Notes under the pieces: generated by a model | The model's input: the letters and a program-made list of their open reading frames with translations, nothing else | Databases searched by the model: none | What the model was told of the DNA's origin: nothing | Part shown: piece after piece, positions 14,102 through 17,834 of the stretch | Numbering within the stretch: the stretch's first letter is position 1 | How the letters are laid out: every line of letters begins with the position of its first letter | Translations under genes and position numbers: made by a program | Assembly: GCA_965658435.1 (NCBI GenBank) | Contig: CBFHSE010000032.1 | Location: 1-17,834, forward strand | Source of the DNA: JADHLN01 sp965658435 | GTDB taxonomy: Bacteria; Pseudomonadota; Alphaproteobacteria; Rickettsiales; JABIRX01 | Direction: 5' to 3' | DNA: 17,834 nt

Positions 14102-15055
14102 ATGAGCAAAAAACAAACCAAAAAAACTATAAATAAAAAAATTGATAAAAGAGTAGTTTTAATTTCTATCCTTGTTGCAATTGTAATAATAGCTTTTATT
14201 GCATTATCATTTAATAAAAAAACAGATTATAATAATTTAATTGCTAAAATTAACGGCAAGCCTATTTCTGCTAATGAAATTAATCAATTTCTAAAAGATG
14301 TTTTTGAGGCACCATCAAATTTTGATATAAACTCACTATCAACAAGCCAACAAAAAAATTTAATTGAGCAATATATTATTGAACAAAAAATCTTAGAAGA
14401 AGCAAAAAAATCTGCAGTTGCTTCTGATCCTGCTACAAAAAGAAAAATTGAATTAGCTAAGGATAAAATCTTAAAAAAAGCTTTTCTTGAAAAATTATCA
14501 GATGATGCAACAGAAAGAGAAGTGATAGAAGAAGAATATAGAAATCTAGTATCTAGTTTAGCTAATGAGTTAAAAGGTAAAAAAGAAGTAAAAGTTAAAC
14601 ATATTTTAGTAAGCGAAAAAGATGATATTAACAAAATTCTATTATCTATAAAATCAGGAGCAAAAACATTTGAAGATGCAGCAAAAGAAAACTCACAAGA
14701 TACTCATACAGGTAAAAATGGAGGAGATCTTGGCTATATAGCTGAAGGAAGCATGGTTAAAGAGTTCGAAGAGGTTGCTTTTTCCGCAAAAATTGGAGAA
14801 ATATCAGCACCATTTAAAACTGATTTTGGTTGGCATATTTTAAAAGTTAATGATAAAAGAGATGCACAAGTACCTGCACTTGAAGATGTTTATTTTAAAA
14901 TAAAACAATCTATATCTATGAAAACAATTAATGATTATGTAAATAATATCAAAGACGGCTTACAAATTGAGCTTTCAAATGTTCCTGAAGATGATGTAAA
15001 CTCTGAACCAGAGTTGTTAGAGGAAAGTGCAGAAGAAGAGAAAGAACAATTATAA
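14102..15055 (+). CDS. Membrane-anchored parvulin-type peptidyl-prolyl isomerase
   Basis: This protein probably helps fold or protect exported proteins in the periplasm. The 317-residue product has a Lys-rich cytoplasmic N-terminus (1-17), one hydrophobic helix (about 18-36, VVLISILVAIVIIAFIALS) acting as an uncleaved anchor or signal, a SurA/PrsA-like helical region with the INGKPISANEINQFL motif (50-64), and a parvulin domain (about 165-250). That domain carries VKHILVSEKDD, GKNGGDLGYI, MVKEFEEVAFS and FGWHILKV. The C-terminus is acidic (last 20 residues mostly Glu/Asp). No lipobox cysteine is visible. An AGG is 4 nt before the ATG. A strong terminator follows 15 nt after the stop. The exact ortholog (PpiC, PrsA-like, or the Rickettsia parvulin-like protein) cannot be fixed, so no symbol is given. 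Confidence 0.92.
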   Translation: MSKKQTKKTINKKIDKRVVLISILVAIVIIAFIALSFNKKTDYNNLIAKINGKPISANEINQFLKDVFEAPSNFDINSLSTSQQKNLIEQYIIEQKILEEAKKSAVASDPATKRKIELAKDKILKKAFLEKLSDDATEREVIEEEYRNLVSSLANELKGKKEVKVKHILVSEKDDINKILLSIKSGAKTFEDAAKENSQDTHTGKNGGDLGYIAEGSMVKEFEEVAFSAKIGEISAPFKTDFGWHILKVNDKRDAQVPALEDVYFKIKQSISMKTINDYVNNIKDGLQIELSNVPEDDVNSEPELLEESAEEEKEQL

Positions 15056-15070
15056 AATTTAATTATGTTT

Positions 15071-15114
15071 AGAAGTTAAAACATATTAATGCGTTTTAAC
15101 TTCTTTTGTTTTTA
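15071..15114 (+). terminator. Rho-independent terminator after the parvulin gene
   Basis: The arms AGAAGTTAAAAC (15071-15082) and GTTTTAACTTCT (15093-15104) pair perfectly over 12 bp around a 10-nt loop, and are followed on the plus strand by TTTTGTTTTT. The opposite strand has no T-run after the hairpin, so it should work mainly for the plus-strand genes. It is the only clear intrinsic terminator in the window. The rest of the spacer to infC (15115-15203) holds only a weak all-A/T dyad, TTTTTA-AC-TAAAAA, and no gene. Confidence 0.85.
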
Positions 15115-15203
15115 CTATTTTAATCTTAATTTTTAACTAAAAATATGGGGATAAATTAGTAAGAGATTAAAGGAATATAAATAAACTGCTAAGAGTAAGA
15201 AAC

Positions 15204-15716
15204 TTATAAAGGAGCAATTATCATTAGTAACTGACGCATTTCCATTTTGGGCTCAACTTCTATTTTACCAAAATTTTCGGTATCTTGCTTAATTCTTAAA
15301 AACATATTTTTAGCTATATCCTGCTTAGATATTTCTCTACCTCTAAAACGCATAGAAACTTTTACTTTATTTCCAGCCTCTAAAAATTTAACAGCAGCTT
15401 TTAACTTAGTTGTATAGTCGTTTTCTCCTATATTAGGCCTTATTTTTATTTCTTTAATATCAACAGTTTTTTGCTTTTTCTTAGCGTCACTTGATTTTTT
15501 TTGGATCTCATATTTATATTTACCATAATCTATGATTTTGCAAACAGGTGGCTCAGCATTTGGAGACACTTCAACCAAGTCTAGATTCACATTTTTTGCT
15601 TTATATATGGCATCTCTTAAAGTTAAAACACCAAGCATATTTCCTTTTTCATCAATCAATCTTACTTTATCAGCTTGTATTTGCTCATTTGAGCGGGGAA
15701 AATTATTTTTTTTCAT
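15204..15716 (-). CDS. infC: Translation initiation factor IF-3
   Basis: IF-3 binds the 30S subunit, blocks premature 50S joining and checks start-codon and initiator-tRNA pairing. The 170-residue protein has both domains: an N-terminal one with EQIQADKVRLIDEKGNMLGV and DLVEVSPNAEPPVCKIIDYG (about 51-70), a Lys-rich linker, and a C-terminal one with KEIKIRPNIGENDYTTK, VSMRFRGREIS (about 119-130) and RQLLMIIAPL at the end. The start is ATG with an in-frame TAA just before it, so this gene does not use the AUU start that lets E. coli IF-3 control its own synthesis. A possible AAGG lies 15 nt upstream, too far to be ideal. It follows thrS by 29 nt. rpmI and rplT, its usual partners, do not follow. 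Confidence 0.97.
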   Translation of the reverse strand: MKKNNFPRSNEQIQADKVRLIDEKGNMLGVLTLRDAIYKAKNVNLDLVEVSPNAEPPVCKIIDYGKYKYEIQKKSSDAKKKQKTVDIKEIKIRPNIGENDYTTKLKAAVKFLEAGNKVKVSMRFRGREISKQDIAKNMFLRIKQDTENFGKIEVEPKMEMRQLLMIIAPL

Positions 15717-15745
15717 TTAAATTTATACTTACCTTGAAAATGTTA

Positions 15746-17674
15746 TTATATTGATATTTCAGACAAAGAATGTAATTTATTAGGAATATCCTTAAGTGCA
15801 AGGTTTTCTTGCTCGGCTTTTCCTAACTGTCTAATTTGTACTGTTTTATTTTTGCACTCTTCTTCACCAAGAATTAGCATTACTGGTATTTTTAAATTAC
15901 TATATTTGCGGATTTTATAGCTAATTTTATCGCTAGAATTATCTAAATCTATTCTGAACTTATGATTTTTTAGCTCGTCATATAATTTTTTGGCATAAGC
16001 ATCAGCTTTATTCGTAATTGTTACAATTACAATTTGCACTGGAGCCAACCAAAAAGGGAATTTACCAGCATAATTCTCAATTAAAATACCTATAAACCTT
16101 TCAAAAGAACCAAAAACCGCTCTATGCAGCATAGCAGCTGTTTTTTGCTCACCATTTTTATCGGTATATTTTGCTCCTAATCTTTCTGGTAATACAAAAT
16201 CTACCTGCAATGTACCACATTGCCAATCTCTACCAATAGCATCAGTTAAGACAAACTCAATTTTTGGGCCATAAAACGCGCCCTCCCCTTGATTTTCCTT
16301 ATATGGTAAACCTATCTCTGTAATAGCATTTTTTAATGATTTTTCTGCTTTATCCCAAATTTTATTACTACCTGCTCTTACTTCAGGTCGGTCTGAGAAT
16401 TTTACTTTTACATCTTTAAAACCAAATATTTTATAAATTCTTAGTAAAAGATCAGTAAATTTTTTAGTTTCACTGGTAATTTGCTCTTCGCTACAAAATA
16501 TATGGGCATCATCTTGTGTAAAACTTCTAACTCGCATTAATCCATGCAAGGCACCTGATGGCTCATTTCTATGACAGCAGCCAAATTCATACATTCTAAG
16601 TGGTAATTCTTTATAACTGGTTATTTTTTGTTTAAAAATCTCTATATGACCAGGACAATTCATGGGTTTTAATGCTAGCTCTCTATTTTCAGATTCAGCT
16701 ATAAACATATTTTCTTTAAATTTATCCCAATGACCAGATTTTTCCCATAATATTTTATCAATTAATAATGGTGTTTTTACTGGGAAATAACCATTATCCT
16801 CTAATTCTTTACTAAGAAAATCTTGAATCAAGCTGTAAATTACAGCACCGTTTTTATGCCAAAAAATTGATCCTGTTGCTTCCTCTTGAATATGGAATAT
16901 ATTTAAATCCTTACCTAATTTGCGATGATCTCTTTTTTTTGCTTCTTCTAATAAATTTAAATAATTATCAAGCTGCTCTTTACTTGCCCAAGCTGTACCG
17001 TAAATTCTTTGAAGCATTTGGTTTTTAGCATCACCTTTCCAATATGCCCCACTAACTTTAGTTAATTTAAAATATTTAATAAAATTTGTGGATCTAGCAT
17101 GAGGCCCTCTGCAAAGATCTATAAAGTCTCCTTGGCGATATAGTGTTATTTCTTGATTGGCTGGAATATCCTCTATAATTTTTGCTTTATAGATTTCATT
17201 TTGCTCAGTAAAAAACTTAATAGCTTCGTCTCTTTGCCAAACTTCTCTTGTTACTTGATGATTTTGCTTAGCTAAGAAATGCATTTTTTTCTCAATTTTA
17301 TCTAAATCTTCTGGAGTAAATGCTTCCTCTTTTACGAAATCATAATAAAAGCCATTTTCTATTGCAGGGCCTATTGTTACTTGCACTTCAGGATATAATA
17401 TTTTTACTGCTTGCGCTAATAAATGTGCTGTATCATGCCTTATTATTTCTAAGGCCTCTTCATCATCTAATGTTATTAATTTTAATGAAGCTGTTGCAGT
17501 GATTGGGATATATGTATCAATTAATTTGTCATTTATTACAGCTGCTATAGTTTTTTTAGCCAAGCTTTTACTTATTGATTCAGCAATTTCTAAAGGAGTT
17601 ATATTTTTTATGAAATTTTTTTTTGTGCCATCAGGCAGAGTGATAATGATTTTTTCTTCGACAGCTTGTGTCAT
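15746..17674 (-). CDS. thrS: Threonine-tRNA ligase
   Basis: ThrRS charges tRNA-Thr and hydrolyses mischarged Ser-tRNA-Thr. The 642-residue protein is full length. It has an N-terminal TGS domain (about 8-68). The editing domain carries HDTAH (His80, His84) and DLCRGPHA (Cys188, His192). The class II core carries zinc ligands Cys340 (MNCPGH), His391 (TQDDAHIF) and His517 (AAMLHRAVFGSFERFIGIL), plus CCHRNEPSGALHGLMRVR (366-383). A C-terminal anticodon-binding domain starts at PFWLAPVQIVIV (about 540). All editing and catalytic residues are present. It heads a thrS-infC pair, an ancient arrangement also found in E. coli. A likely promoter lies 32 nt upstream of the ATG. I saw no T-box or obvious operator-like tRNA mimic in the short leader. 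Confidence 0.98.
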   Translation of the reverse strand: MTQAVEEKIIITLPDGTKKNFIKNITPLEIAESISKSLAKKTIAAVINDKLIDTYIPITATASLKLITLDDEEALEIIRHDTAHLLAQAVKILYPEVQVTIGPAIENGFYYDFVKEEAFTPEDLDKIEKKMHFLAKQNHQVTREVWQRDEAIKFFTEQNEIYKAKIIEDIPANQEITLYRQGDFIDLCRGPHARSTNFIKYFKLTKVSGAYWKGDAKNQMLQRIYGTAWASKEQLDNYLNLLEEAKKRDHRKLGKDLNIFHIQEEATGSIFWHKNGAVIYSLIQDFLSKELEDNGYFPVKTPLLIDKILWEKSGHWDKFKENMFIAESENRELALKPMNCPGHIEIFKQKITSYKELPLRMYEFGCCHRNEPSGALHGLMRVRSFTQDDAHIFCSEEQITSETKKFTDLLLRIYKIFGFKDVKVKFSDRPEVRAGSNKIWDKAEKSLKNAITEIGLPYKENQGEGAFYGPKIEFVLTDAIGRDWQCGTLQVDFVLPERLGAKYTDKNGEQKTAAMLHRAVFGSFERFIGILIENYAGKFPFWLAPVQIVIVTITNKADAYAKKLYDELKNHKFRIDLDNSSDKISYKIRKYSNLKIPVMLILGEEECKNKTVQIRQLGKAEQENLALKDIPNKLHSLSEISI

Positions 17675-17705
17675 ATTATAATAAGTTTATCTTTTAAAAC
17701 TATGG

Positions 17706-17735
17706 ATTATAATGTAATTATGGTGAAACTAGCAA
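17706..17735 (-). promoter_or_regulatory. Putative promoter of thrS-infC
   Basis: On the minus strand TTGCTA (17735-17730, 4 of 6) and a perfect TATAAT (17711-17706) are 18 nt apart. The start would be near 17699, leaving a leader of about 25 nt. Because the -10 region reads ATTATAAT, a plus-strand TATAAT (17708-17713) overlaps it and could serve tatD, but without a good plus-strand -35. Confidence 0.45.
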
Positions 17736-17793
17736 GAAAAATTTGTAAATATCATTTGTTTTACCTTGGGAAATTTAATATTAATTAATTATC

Positions 17794-17834
17794 ATGATTA
17801 TTGTTGATAGCCATTGTCATCTAGATTCTAAGGA
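17794..17834 (+). CDS. tatD: TatD-family metal-dependent hydrolase, first 13 codons (continues past right edge)
   Basis: The frame opens MIIVDSHCHLDSK, the classic beginning of TatD-type amidohydrolase-fold nucleases, in which the HxH pair (SHCHLD) binds the metal. Only 41 nt are visible, so function beyond the family cannot be judged and the symbol is provisional. It diverges from thrS across 119 nt. No clear Shine-Dalgarno sequence lies just before the ATG. The promoter region may be shared with thrS through the overlapping TATAAT at 17706-17713. Confidence 0.75.
   Translation, partial: MIIVDSHCHLDSK

Noticed and set aside
1..17834. Mobile element, phage, CRISPR, defence, toxin-antitoxin or secondary-metabolite system
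   Set aside because: Every frame of substance is a recognised core gene, and I saw no direct-repeat array, integrase or transposase motif, or atypical-composition island. I could not run a repeat search, so short dispersed repeats may be missed.

Overview
The window is a gene-dense, strongly AT-rich stretch of bacterial chromosome (GC looks to be under 30 % by eye, not computed). Everything in it reads as core metabolism and housekeeping. I see no mobile element, phage gene, CRISPR array, tRNA or rRNA, and no stretch over 300 bases without a gene. TAA, TAG and TGA all serve as stops (TGA ends hisE and topA), so the standard bacterial code applies. The F0 gene set atpI-atpB-atpE-atpF'-atpF with a b' subunit and no F1 genes attached, and the dprA-topA pair, point to an alphaproteobacterium. 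The c subunit resembles Rickettsia c subunits. A Rickettsiales-like or other streamlined alphaproteobacterium is my best guess (inference). Keeping histidine genes would be unusual for a classical intracellular Rickettsiales member.

Layout from left to right. (1) A minus-strand run hisF-hisE-hisC-alaS, packed with gaps of 2 to 6 nt and one ATGA overlap; alaS runs off the left edge. (2) A 119-nt divergent region, then plus-strand folE. (3) A minus-strand run dprA-topA-HAD phosphatase, whose last gene faces folE with 8 nt between them. (4) Plus-strand F0 ATP synthase genes atpI-B-E-F'-F, starting 14 nt from the dprA start, so any atp promoter must lie inside dprA. (5) Plus-strand rplU-rpmA (ribosomal proteins L21 and L27), then dapB (lysine/diaminopimelate pathway). 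(6) A minus-strand MoeB/ThiF-like E1 enzyme, tail to tail with dapB (2-nt gap) and head to head with yaaA (start codons 1 nt apart). (7) Plus-strand yaaA and a membrane-anchored parvulin isomerase, closed by a clear intrinsic terminator. (8) Minus-strand thrS-infC, with a plausible promoter upstream of thrS. (9) The first 13 codons of a TatD-family hydrolase on the plus strand at the right edge.

Functionally the window covers translation (AlaRS, ThrRS, IF-3, L21, L27), energy conversion (the ATP synthase membrane sector), amino-acid synthesis (histidine, diaminopimelate/lysine), a pteridine entry step (FolE), DNA topology and DNA uptake/processing (TopA, DprA), and envelope protein folding (parvulin). 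I did not find a previously undescribed system. The points worth a second look are small: a perfect 8-bp inverted repeat inside dprA just upstream of the atp genes, the back-to-back start codons of yaaA and the E1-like gene, a shortened C-terminal zinc-ligand pair in that E1 protein, and the missing usual partners of infC and rplU-rpmA.
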